Source: Rhodoblastus acidophilus
GTDB lineage: Bacteria > Pseudomonadota > Alphaproteobacteria > Rhizobiales > Beijerinckiaceae
Assembly (NCBI RefSeq): GCF_900187365.1
Contig: NZ_FYDG01000017.1
Location: 1 to 55,868 of the forward strand
DNA length: 55,868 nt
Reading direction: 5' to 3'
The position numbers were made by a program, and so were the translations under genes. Positions 8,683 to 16,235 of the stretch are shown here, one piece after another (the first letter of the stretch is position 1; every line of letters starts with the position of its first letter). The notes beneath the pieces are model-generated. The model worked only from the letters and a program-made list of their open reading frames with translations. It searched no databases and was not told the origin of the DNA.

Positions 8683-9420
8683 ATGCCTGTCGTCCGTTAC
8701 GAATCCCGCGAGGGGATCGCCGAAATCACCATCGACCGCGCCGAGAAGCACAACATCCTCACCCATCAGGTGGTGGACGAGTTGCACGACGCCTGGGTGC
8801 GATTCCAGGGCGGCGACGACCGCGTCGCGCTCCTCACGGGCGCCGGCGACCGCGCCTTCACCGCCGGCGCCGACCTGCGCGACATCCCCCACGATCTCTG
8901 GCGCGCGGTTCCCAGCGTCGGGGTTGCGGTGGACAAGCCGGTGATCGTCGCCACCGCCGGCCATGTGGTCGGCGGCGGGCTGGTGTTCGTCCAGAGCGCG
9001 GATATGGCCGTCGCCGCCGAGAATACGGTGTTTTCCTATCCCGAGGCCAAGGTGGGCTATTCCGGCGGCCTGATCAGCGCGCTCGCCGCGCGCATCCCGC
9101 ACAAGATCGCGATGGAGCTGCTGCTGGTCGGCGGCGCCATCGACGCGCGGCGCGCCTATGAGGTCGGCCTCGTCAATCGCGTGGTTCCCACGGGAACCCA
9201 GGTCGAGGCGGCGCGGGCGCTGGCGCGCGAAATCGCCGGCAACGCGCCGCAGGTGTTGTCGATGCTGAAGCAATTCGTCGGCGAAGTCCTGCCCAAAGGC
9301 CCGTCCGAACGCGCGGCCATCGCCCGCGCCAGAGTCGCCGCCGTCAACAGCGCGCGCGACTATCACGAGGGGATCGCCGCCTTCCTCGAAAAGCGCAAGC
9401 CCGTCTTCACCGGCGAATGA
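8683..9420 (+). CDS. Enoyl-CoA hydratase/isomerase family (crotonase) protein
   Basis: A 245-residue crotonase-fold protein acting on an acyl-CoA. The oxyanion-hole segments are FTAGADLRDI at about 59-68 and GHVVGGGL at about 93-100. Of the two catalytic glutamates of classical hydratases, the second is present (SYPE, E121) but the first, normally right after the GGG turn, is replaced by V101. This argues against a standard 2-enoyl-CoA hydratase and for an isomerase, hydrolase, decarboxylase or CaiD-like dehydratase. It is the third gene of the ligase operon, preceded by GAGAGAAC, and probably works on the CoA ester made by the ligase. Confidence 0.88.
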   Translation: MPVVRYESREGIAEITIDRAEKHNILTHQVVDELHDAWVRFQGGDDRVALLTGAGDRAFTAGADLRDIPHDLWRAVPSVGVAVDKPVIVATAGHVVGGGLVFVQSADMAVAAENTVFSYPEAKVGYSGGLISALAARIPHKIAMELLLVGGAIDARRAYEVGLVNRVVPTGTQVEAARALAREIAGNAPQVLSMLKQFVGEVLPKGPSERAAIARARVAAVNSARDYHEGIAAFLEKRKPVFTGE

Positions 9421-9437
9421 AAGCAGCGAGGTGTTTC

Positions 9438-10424
9438 ATGTGTAGATTTTCCGCCGCCCTGGCGCTGGCCGTGAGCCTGCTGACCGCATCCGCCGGCCAC
9501 GCCGAGGTCGCCGAAATCAAGCTCGCCAACCAATATGGCTTCGGCCACATCACCCTGACCACGATCAAGGGCGAGAAGCTGATCGAGAAACACGCCGCGC
9601 TTGCGGGCGTCACGCTCGCGCCGAAATGGTTCAACACCCAGGGCTCGGCGACCATGGCCGACGCGCTGCTTTCCGGCTCCGCCGATGTGGTCAGCCTGGG
9701 CACCACCGGCTTTCTCAATCTCTGGGACAAGACCCGCGGCGAGGTCAAGGCGGTGGGGCCGGTGTCCGCGATTCCGATGTATCTGATCACGCGAAATCCC
9801 GCCGTGAATTCGGTCAAGGATTTTTCCGAAACCGACCGCATCGCCGTGCCGGCGGTCAAAGTGTCGCCGCAGGCCGTCTTCCTCCAGATCGCCGCCGCCA
9901 GGGCTTTTGGCGACAAGAGCTTCGACAAGCTCGATCGTCTGACCGTCGCGCTGTCCCACCCCGACGCGACGCAGGCGCTGACGACCGGAGCGGTCAGCGC
10001 GCATTTCACGCCGCCGCCCTTCCATGAGGACGAACTGAAGCTGCCCAACGCCAGGATCATCCTGCGCACCGCCGACGTGTTCGGCGGCGAGACGACGCAG
10101 GTCGTGCTGGCGACCACGCGAAAATTCCACGACGCCAATCCCAAGGTCTATGGCGTCCTGCTGGCCGCGCTGAAGGAGGCGCTGGAAATCCAGCGCACCG
10201 ACCCCAAGCGCGTGGCGGAAAATTACCTGCGCGAAACCGGCGACAAAATGGCGCTGGCCGACGCCGTCAAACAGCTCACCGAATTGGAGCCGGCCTATGA
10301 CTCCGTGCCGCGCAACACCGTGGCGTTCACGGATTTCATGGTGAAGACCGGCGCGATCAAGACCCGCCCGGCCAACTGGAAGGACCTGTTCTTCGCGGAA
10401 ATCCACGACCAGCCCGGTTCCTGA
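9438..10424 (+). CDS. NitT/TauT-type ABC transporter substrate-binding protein (paralog 1)
   Basis: A 328-residue periplasmic binding protein with a Sec signal peptide ending near AGHAEVAEIK. The ATG at 9438 has GAGG at good spacing; an ATG at 9417 overlapping the crotonase stop is the alternative. Blocks such as GSADVVSLGTTGFLNLW, NPAVNSVKDFSETDRIAVP and AHFTPPPFHEDELKLPNA are typical of SsuA/TauA-like proteins. It is clearly paralogous to the binding protein at 18593-19591, which lies with the permease and ATPase. This copy has no permease of its own and probably uses that membrane complex with a different ligand. It closes the ligase operon. Confidence 0.9.
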   Translation: MCRFSAALALAVSLLTASAGHAEVAEIKLANQYGFGHITLTTIKGEKLIEKHAALAGVTLAPKWFNTQGSATMADALLSGSADVVSLGTTGFLNLWDKTRGEVKAVGPVSAIPMYLITRNPAVNSVKDFSETDRIAVPAVKVSPQAVFLQIAAARAFGDKSFDKLDRLTVALSHPDATQALTTGAVSAHFTPPPFHEDELKLPNARIILRTADVFGGETTQVVLATTRKFHDANPKVYGVLLAALKEALEIQRTDPKRVAENYLRETGDKMALADAVKQLTELEPAYDSVPRNTVAFTDFMVKTGAIKTRPANWKDLFFAEIHDQPGS

Positions 10425-10457
10425 TTTTTTTTTTACGCGGGGCAGGGCGCCTGCACG

Positions 10458-11474
10458 TCAGACCTCGGCTGGCTCTTGCGCGGCGCGGCGGCTCAACTCC
10501 TCGAACAATGCGGCGGGGATTCTTATCCCCTCCGTCTGCGCCTTTTCTCGCAGGGCGAGGCGGCGCGCGCCGGGCAGGCGGACGCCGTCCTGGTCGAGCA
10601 TGGCCGCGAGCAGGCTTTCGACGCGGGCGAGGGTCGTGGCGCCGCCAAGGCGTTGCGGGTCGATCAGCAGGAACAATTGACCGAGCCGCGGCGGCGCGCC
10701 CTCGGCGTCGAACATCGTGCCGGCTTCATGGCTGAAGGCGCTTCCGGTCAACGCGCCGGCGAGAATTTCCACCATCAGCGCCAGACACGCCCCCTTGGCG
10801 CCGCCGAACGGCGCCAGCGCGCCCTTGAGCGCCTGCGCCGGATCGGTGGTCGGCCGCCCCTCGGGATCGAAAGCCCAATCGGGGGGAATGGACTCGCCCT
10901 TGTCGCGCGCGACCACGATCTTGCCGCGCGCCGCCGCGCTGACCGAGAGATCGACCACCAGCGGCGCGTCCGTCGCGCGCGGGCAGGCGAAGGCGATCGG
11001 GTTGGTTCCGAACAGGGCCTTTTTTCCGCCCCACGGCGCCAGCGCGGCCTGGGTGTTGGCGAAGGCCAGCGCCACAAGACCGTCGCGGGCGGCGGCCTCG
11101 ACATGATGGCCCATCACCCCGGCGTGGTGGGAATCGCCGACCGCCGCCAAGGCGAGACCCTGTTCGCGGGCGAGGCGGCCGCCTTCGGCCAAGGCCAGTT
11201 CGATCGCCGGATAAGCGAAGCCTTCGCGCGCGTCGACATGGAGCAGAGCAGGGGCGCGGCGCTCGGCGACAGGGTCGGCGGCGGCCCTGACTTTGCCGCT
11301 CGCCGCCTGGTCGGCGTAATAGGGCAGGCGCATCAGGCCGTGCGAGGCGAGGCCGTCCGCCTCGGCTGCGACCAGCGCCCGCGCGACGGAGCCAGCGACG
11401 CGTTGCGGCGCGCCCGCCGCGCGCAGAGCCTGCTGGGCGAGGGCTTCGGCCTGACGCAAAGAGAGCTGTCTCAT
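10458..11474 (-). CDS. comC: Malate/lactate dehydrogenase-2 family enzyme, probable (R)-sulfolactate dehydrogenase (ComC-like)
   Basis: A 338-residue NAD(P)-dependent 2-hydroxyacid dehydrogenase of the LDH2/MDH2 family. The motif GDSHHAGVMGHHVE carries the catalytic His, and APWGGKKALFGTNPIAFA is the family block that follows. The ATG at 11474 has AGGAG at 8 bases. ComC of this family oxidises (R)-sulfolactate to sulfopyruvate, and the divergent operon encodes sulfolactate sulfo-lyase, so sulfolactate is the best substrate guess. Malate, lactate or ureidoglycolate remain possible from sequence alone. It could link the pool to sulfopyruvate for racemisation or for other entry routes. It converges with the paralog-1 binding protein. 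Confidence 0.75.
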   Translation of the reverse strand: MRQLSLRQAEALAQQALRAAGAPQRVAGSVARALVAAEADGLASHGLMRLPYYADQAASGKVRAAADPVAERRAPALLHVDAREGFAYPAIELALAEGGRLAREQGLALAAVGDSHHAGVMGHHVEAAARDGLVALAFANTQAALAPWGGKKALFGTNPIAFACPRATDAPLVVDLSVSAAARGKIVVARDKGESIPPDWAFDPEGRPTTDPAQALKGALAPFGGAKGACLALMVEILAGALTGSAFSHEAGTMFDAEGAPPRLGQLFLLIDPQRLGGATTLARVESLLAAMLDQDGVRLPGARRLALREKAQTEGIRIPAALFEELSRRAAQEPAEV

Positions 11475-11477
11475 CAA

Positions 11478-11549
11478 TCGGGACTCCTGGAGACGATTTG
11501 TCGCTCTTTATAGTTGATTAAATCACTTAAATAAATAGACTAGCTTATC
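11478..11549. promoter_or_regulatory. Divergent promoter region of the sulfonate cluster
   Basis: A 72-base AT-rich gap between the ComC-like gene and the ten-gene operon. It contains an 11-base palindrome TGATTAAATCA at 11515-11525, a candidate operator for a regulator controlling both directions. No clear Shine-Dalgarno precedes the ATG at 11550. Core promoter elements cannot be fixed with confidence. Confidence 0.45.
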
Positions 11550-12305
11550 ATGTGTTCGATCAAGGGCGCGACGCCCCACCCGTCGCCAGAACCCGCCTCG
11601 CGCGAAACTCCCGTCCTCCCGCCATGGCGCCTGCGCATCTGGCGCAGCGAGGCCGCCGTCATGCAGGCCTATGAGGTTCCGCGCGCGCCGAACCAGACCG
11701 TGCTCGATCTCGTGACCTGGGTGCAGCGTCATCTCGAACCCGATCTCGGCTATCGCTACGCGTGCCGGGTCGGCATGTGCGGCTCCTGCGCCATGATGGT
11801 GAACGGCGCGCCGCGCTGGACCTGCCGCACCCTCGCCGAGACGGCGGCCAAGGCGGGCGCGCTGGAAATCCGGCCGTTGCGCAATCTGCCGGTGGTCAAG
11901 GACCTCGCCACCGACATGGCGCCGTTTTTCGACAAGTGGCGCCGCGCCGATGGCAAGTTCCACGGCCGCGCGGCGCAGGATTTCGCCGCCATCGCGATGG
12001 ACGCGCCGGGGCGCGCGGAAGCCTCCGCCGGCATTGAATGTATCGGCTGCGGCGTTTGCTATGCGGCCTGCGACACGGTGGCGGCCCTGCCGGCCTATCT
12101 CGGCCCGGCCGCCCTGAACCGCGCCTGGACCTGCCTCAACGATGCACGCGAGGCCGCGCCGCGCCGCCATCTCGCCGCCATCGCCGATCAGGCCGTGCTG
12201 TGCCACGGCCAGGAGAACTGCAGCGCGCATTGCCCGGTCGGCCTCGATCCGGCGGGCGGAATTTTCGGCCTCAAGCGCGCCCTGCTTTTTGGCGGAAACG
12301 TCTGA
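11550..12305 (+). CDS. Succinate dehydrogenase/fumarate reductase-like iron-sulfur subunit
   Basis: A 251-residue electron-transfer subunit of the SdhB/FrdB family. The N-terminal [2Fe-2S] site is C72, C77, C80 and C92 (YACRVGMCGSC..WTC). The C-terminal clusters use C164, C167, C170, C174 (ECIGCGVCYAAC) and C218, C224, C228 (LCHGQENCSAHCPVGLDP), the usual set for [4Fe-4S] and [3Fe-4S]. It passes electrons from the flavoprotein to quinone through the membrane subunit. It is the first gene of the operon and its TGA overlaps the next ATG by one base. Order here is B-C-A, unlike the housekeeping sdhCDAB. It is therefore probably a specialised paralog with its own substrate. Confidence 0.92.
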   Translation: MCSIKGATPHPSPEPASRETPVLPPWRLRIWRSEAAVMQAYEVPRAPNQTVLDLVTWVQRHLEPDLGYRYACRVGMCGSCAMMVNGAPRWTCRTLAETAAKAGALEIRPLRNLPVVKDLATDMAPFFDKWRRADGKFHGRAAQDFAAIAMDAPGRAEASAGIECIGCGVCYAACDTVAALPAYLGPAALNRAWTCLNDAREAAPRRHLAAIADQAVLCHGQENCSAHCPVGLDPAGGIFGLKRALLFGGNV

Positions 12306-12877
12306 TGCGCGAACGCGTCCTGTTTCGCTTGCAGCGCCTGTCCGCGCTGGCGCTGATCGGCTTCGTCGCGGCGCATCTCGCGGGCATCCTGGTCTTCACC
12401 CATCGGGGCCTGAGCGCCGCCGTCATTCTGGGCCGAGTTCAAGACTGGCTTTGGCTTTATGGCGTTTTCGCCGTCGTCGCCGCGCTCCATGCCGGCATCG
12501 GCCTGCGCGCTCTGGCGCGCGAGCGTTTCCGCTTCGCGCCGCGCCGCCACGCCCGCCATGTCGCCTTCTACGCGTTCGCCGCGCATCGCCTTACCGGGCT
12601 GGCTTTAGCGCTGTTCCTGGCGCTGCATCTGGCGGCGCTCTGGCGATTGCCCGACGCCGAAATCTTTGACGGCGCGCTGGCGCTGACGGCGCATCCGCTG
12701 GCGCGCGCCGGCGAAATCCTGATCGTCGCGGCGCTGGCGCTGCATCTCGCCGGCGGCGCGCGCATTCTGGCCGCCGAATTTTTACCCGGCCGGGCGCGCG
12801 GCGGGGGACGCATCGCGGCCTCCGTGCTGTTCGCCGGGGCCGTCGCCGCCGCCTATGCGCTGTGGGGGCAGGCATGA
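12305..12877 (+). CDS. Succinate dehydrogenase/fumarate reductase-like cytochrome b membrane anchor
   Basis: A 190-residue integral membrane subunit with about five helices, corresponding to a single-chain (SdhC+SdhD-like) anchor. Heme-ligand type His residues sit in AAHLAGILVFTH, LHAGIGLRAL, HRLTGLALALFLALHLAALW and LHLAGGARIL. Four or more suitable histidines could bind one or two b hemes. It should deliver electrons from the iron-sulfur subunit to the quinone pool. It overlaps the iron-sulfur gene by one base and the flavoprotein gene by ATGA, so the three subunits are translationally coupled. Confidence 0.85.
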   Translation: MRERVLFRLQRLSALALIGFVAAHLAGILVFTHRGLSAAVILGRVQDWLWLYGVFAVVAALHAGIGLRALARERFRFAPRRHARHVAFYAFAAHRLTGLALALFLALHLAALWRLPDAEIFDGALALTAHPLARAGEILIVAALALHLAGGARILAAEFLPGRARGGGRIAASVLFAGAVAAAYALWGQA

Positions 12878-14583
12878 CCTTTGATACCGCCGCGACCGAC
12901 ATTCTCATCCTCGGGGCAGGGGGCGCCGGCCTGCTGGCCGCGCTGCACGCCCACGATTCCGCGCCAAACCTGTCGATCGCGCTCGTGGTCAAGGGATTGC
13001 TCGGCAAATGCGGCTGCACCCGCATGGTGCAGGGCGGCTACAATGTCGCGCTCAACCCCGCCGATTCCATCGAACGCCATTTCATGGACACGATCGAGGG
13101 CGGCAAGTGGCTCAATCACCAGGAACTGGCCTGGACGCTGGTCAATGGCGCGGTCGAGCGCGTGCATGAACTGGAAAACCGCTGGGGCTGTTATTTCGAC
13201 CGCAACCCCGACGGCTCCGTCCACCAAAAAGCTTTTGCGGGACAGAGTTTCGACCGCACCGTCCACAAAGGCAGTCTGACCGGCATCGAGATTATCAACC
13301 GCCTGTCCGAGCAGGTTTACGCCCGGCCGATCACGCGGTTCGAGGAGCATCGCGCGATGGCTTTGATCCCTTCGCGCGATGGCGAACAAATCGCCGGCGC
13401 GCTGCTGGCGGACATGCGCACCGGCGGCTTCCGGCTCGTGCGCGCCAAAACCGTGCTGCTGGCCACCGGCGGCGGACCCAGCCTTTACCGCTATCACACG
13501 CCCTCCGGCGACAAGAGCTGCGACGGGCTGGCCATGGCGCTGCGGCTGGGCCTGCCTTTGCGCGACATGGAAATGGTGCAGTTCCATCCCACCGGGCTGG
13601 TGCGCGGCGACCATACCCGCGTCACCGGCACCATCATCGAGGAGGGCCTGCGCGGCGTCGGCGGCCATGTGCTCAACGGCTTGGGCGCGCGTTTCATGGA
13701 CCGCTACGACCCGCGCGCCGAACGCGCCACCCGCGACATCGTCAGCCGCGCCATGTTCGAGGAAATGCGGCAGGGCCGCACCGGACCGCATGGCGGCCTG
13801 TTCATTTCCATGGCCCATCTCGACCCAAAAATGGTGCGGCGGGAGTTCAAGGGCATGGTGGACCGCTGCGCCGATGTCGGTTTCGATCTCGTCGGCGGTC
13901 TGGTCGAGGTGACGCCGACCGCGCATTACATGATGGGCGGCGTGGAGATCGCGCCCGACGCCGCCACCGCTCTGCCCGGCCTGTTCGCCGCCGGCGAGGA
14001 CACCGGCGGCGTGCATGGCGCCAACCGGCTCGGCGGCAATGGCGTGGCGAACTCCACCGTGTTCGGCGGCATAGCCGGAAAATCGCTGGCGCGTTTCGCC
14101 GCGTCGTCGCGCGGCGCCCCCGAACCCGACGCCGATGTCGCCGCGCGCGCCGTGGACGCGGCGGCGCGGCCGTTCCGGGAAAAGCCCGGCGGGCTTTATC
14201 CCTTGCGCGAAAAGCTGCTGGGCCTGATGTGGGACAAGGTCGGCATCGTCCGCGACGGCGCGGGGCTGGTCGAGGCTTCGCACGAACTGGCCAATATGGC
14301 GGACGAGGTATTGTCGGTCGGCGTCGCCGGATCGGCGCGGTTCAGCGCCAGCTGGCACGACCGGCTCAATGTCGAAAACCAGATTCTGGTCGGACGCGCC
14401 ATCGCCGCCGCCGCGCTCGCGCGCACCGACTCGCGCGGCGCGCATTTCCGCGCCGATTTTCCGGAGTGCGGGCCTTTGACTGAAAGCGCCAATACCTTGG
14501 TCCGTCTCGACGGCGCGATCCTCCAGACATCGACGCGCGCGGTCAAATTCAGCCGCGTCAAACCGGGGCGAAGCCTGACATGA
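12874..14583 (+). CDS. Succinate dehydrogenase/fumarate reductase-like flavoprotein, candidate 3-sulfopropionate dehydrogenase
   Basis: A 569-residue FAD subunit. The dinucleotide loop GAGGAG is at 14-19. The FrdA/SdhA substrate site is largely kept: H238 (QFHPTGL), R287 (TRDIVSRA), H351 (TAHYMMGG) and R385 (HGANRLGGN). Two departures stand out. The position of the His that carries covalent FAD is C48 (GCTRMVQGG), so FAD should be non-covalent. The Thr-Glu pair that binds the substrate carboxylate is E256-E257 (IIEEGLRG). Both point to a substrate other than succinate or fumarate. With a fumarase-like hydratase and SuyAB downstream, oxidation of 3-sulfopropionate to 3-sulfoacrylate is proposed; fumarate reduction is the main alternative. 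Confidence 0.85.
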   Translation: MTFDTAATDILILGAGGAGLLAALHAHDSAPNLSIALVVKGLLGKCGCTRMVQGGYNVALNPADSIERHFMDTIEGGKWLNHQELAWTLVNGAVERVHELENRWGCYFDRNPDGSVHQKAFAGQSFDRTVHKGSLTGIEIINRLSEQVYARPITRFEEHRAMALIPSRDGEQIAGALLADMRTGGFRLVRAKTVLLATGGGPSLYRYHTPSGDKSCDGLAMALRLGLPLRDMEMVQFHPTGLVRGDHTRVTGTIIEEGLRGVGGHVLNGLGARFMDRYDPRAERATRDIVSRAMFEEMRQGRTGPHGGLFISMAHLDPKMVRREFKGMVDRCADVGFDLVGGLVEVTPTAHYMMGGVEIAPDAATALPGLFAAGEDTGGVHGANRLGGNGVANSTVFGGIAGKSLARFAASSRGAPEPDADVAARAVDAAARPFREKPGGLYPLREKLLGLMWDKVGIVRDGAGLVEASHELANMADEVLSVGVAGSARFSASWHDRLNVENQILVGRAIAAAALARTDSRGAHFRADFPECGPLTESANTLVRLDGAILQTSTRAVKFSRVKPGRSLT

Positions 14584-15506
14584 TTTTGCTCGACACGCTC
14601 GACGCCACGGCGGGCGAATTGATGCGCCGCGCCGCGATCGACATTCCCCCGGACATGCGCGAAGGCGTGCGCCGCCTCGCCGAAGCCGAGACCGAAGATC
14701 TGCCCCGCTTCGTGCTCAACGCCATGCTGGAAAACTGGGAGGTGGCGGAGCAGGACCGCCGCGCCATGTGCGCCGACACAGGCCTGCCGCGCTGGTACGT
14801 CAAGGCCGGCAATGACGCGCGCGTCGAGGGCGGTTTTATCGGCCTCGAACGCATTTTGCGCACGGCCACCGCGCGGGAAACCGCGGCGATTCCGCTGCGG
14901 CCCAACCGCGTGCATCCGTTGAGCCGGCGCGACCTCAACAACAATTGCGGCATGGGCGCGCCGGAGATCGACTACAGTTTCGAGCCAGACGCCGACTGGA
15001 TCGACCTGATCGCGGTCCATAAGGGCGGCCTGTTCGGCACGGACTGGCGCATGCTGTTCCCCGGCGACGGGATCGACGGAATCAAGCGTTTCTTCCTCGA
15101 TTGCCTGCTGCAATTCGGCAAGCGCGGCCTCGCCTGCCAACCGGCGATTTTTGGAATCGGCCTCGGCGGCTCCAAGGATGCCTGCATGGTCTTGGGCAAG
15201 CAGGCGGCCTGCCTGCGTCCCGCCGGCTCGCGCCATCCCGATCCGCAAATCGCCGCGCTGGAGGACGACTTGCAGGCGCTGGCGGAAAAGTCCGGCATGG
15301 GCGCGATGGGTTTCGTCGGCCGCTCCATGTCGGTCGATGTGCATGTCGAGGCCGCCTACACCCATACCGGCGGCATGCCGGTTTCCATCCACGCCTTCTG
15401 CCTGTCGTCGCGCCGCGCCGTCGCCCGGCTTCACGCCGACGGCCAAGTGGACTTCCGCGACGACCCGCAATGGTTCACGCCCTATTCGCGCCGGGAGGGT
15501 TTATGA
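14580..15506 (+). CDS. Class I fumarase/tartrate dehydratase-like alpha subunit
   Basis: A 308-residue [4Fe-4S] hydro-lyase alpha subunit, FumA-N/TtdA-like. Candidate cluster cysteines lie in MCADTGLPRWYV, NNNCGMG and RGLACQPAIFGIGLGGSKDACMVLGKQAA, the last block matching the GIGGT region of the family. It overlaps the flavoprotein stop by ATGA and the beta subunit by ATGA. Split alpha and beta genes are usual for tartrate dehydratase and archaeal-type fumarases. Next to a succinate dehydrogenase-like complex and SuyAB it most likely hydrates the unsaturated product of that complex. Sulfoacrylate to sulfolactate is proposed; fumarate/malate or tartrate are alternatives. Confidence 0.85.
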   Translation: MILLDTLDATAGELMRRAAIDIPPDMREGVRRLAEAETEDLPRFVLNAMLENWEVAEQDRRAMCADTGLPRWYVKAGNDARVEGGFIGLERILRTATARETAAIPLRPNRVHPLSRRDLNNNCGMGAPEIDYSFEPDADWIDLIAVHKGGLFGTDWRMLFPGDGIDGIKRFFLDCLLQFGKRGLACQPAIFGIGLGGSKDACMVLGKQAACLRPAGSRHPDPQIAALEDDLQALAEKSGMGAMGFVGRSMSVDVHVEAAYTHTGGMPVSIHAFCLSSRRAVARLHADGQVDFRDDPQWFTPYSRREGL

Positions 15507-16162
15507 AGACGCACCGCCTCACCCTTCCCGTCACCGCCGACGACCTCAAGCCGCTGCGGCCCGGCGACGTGGTCTATCTCAATGGCGTGCTCTACACCGG
15601 GCGCGAGGGTCTTTACCGGCGCTGGCTCGACGAGGGACTCGCGCCGCCGCTCGATCTGGCGCGGATCTCCAACGCCAATTTCCATTGTTCGCCGGCGGCC
15701 AGCGTGGCGGCCGACGGAACCGCGCGGCTCGGCGCCGTGACGGCCACCGCCAGCTTCCGTTTTTCCAAGTGGATCGGTCGGTTTCTCGACCTGTCGCAGG
15801 CCCGGATCGTCATCGGCAAGGGCGGCATGGCCGAGCGCGATTACCGCGATCATTTCGTTCCCCATCAGGCGATCTATCTGACCACGGTCGGCTATGGCGC
15901 GGGCGCGCTGCTGGGGCGGGGCGTCAGGCGCGTGCAGGGCGTGCATTGGCTGGAGGAACTGGGGATCGCCCAGGCGATCTGGGTGCTTGAGGTTGCGGAA
16001 TTCGGTCCATTCCTGGTCGAGTCCGACCTTGAGGGACGCTCGCTGTTCGCCGAACAGTCGCGCCGAATCGATCAGGGAATTGACGCGCTTTACGCCGGCC
16101 TCAAGCCGCCGGCGCTCGGCCGCTTCGGCGAATGCGTCGAACGTTGGAAAGAAATACTATAA
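15503..16162 (+). CDS. Class I fumarase/tartrate dehydratase-like beta subunit
   Basis: A 219-residue beta subunit (Fumerase_C fold) that completes the hydratase. The opening LTLPVTADDLKPLRPGDVVYLNGVLYTGRE and the later GKGGM segment are typical. The normally strict GPTTSGRMD substrate motif is replaced by TATASFRFS at about 80-88: the Arg and one Thr remain, the rest differ. This motif contacts the substrate carboxylate in class I fumarases, so a changed ligand such as a sulfonate would fit, though divergence alone does not prove it. The start overlaps the alpha subunit stop by ATGA. A 73-base gap follows before the permease gene. Confidence 0.85.
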   Translation: MKTHRLTLPVTADDLKPLRPGDVVYLNGVLYTGREGLYRRWLDEGLAPPLDLARISNANFHCSPAASVAADGTARLGAVTATASFRFSKWIGRFLDLSQARIVIGKGGMAERDYRDHFVPHQAIYLTTVGYGAGALLGRGVRRVQGVHWLEELGIAQAIWVLEVAEFGPFLVESDLEGRSLFAEQSRRIDQGIDALYAGLKPPALGRFGECVERWKEIL

Positions 16163-16235
16163 ACGTAGTCGATATTGCATGACTCCGGCGCGGCATGCGG
16201 CTATAGTCCTACTCAGTTGATCGGTTTAGAGCGCA

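Noticed and set aside
11510-11530. FNR/CRP-type box before the succinate dehydrogenase-like operon
   Set aside because: The half-sites TTGAT and ATCAC are three bases apart, whereas an FNR box needs four and a better right half.
12853-14445. 530-codon minus-strand frame opposite the flavoprotein gene
   Set aside because: The plus strand has a full SdhA-like domain with active-site residues; the minus frame has no recognisable domain and biased composition.
11550-14583. Housekeeping succinate dehydrogenase
   Set aside because: Gene order, a single short membrane anchor, missing covalent-FAD His and linkage to SuyAB and a sulfonate transporter all differ from the alphaproteobacterial sdhCDAB operon.
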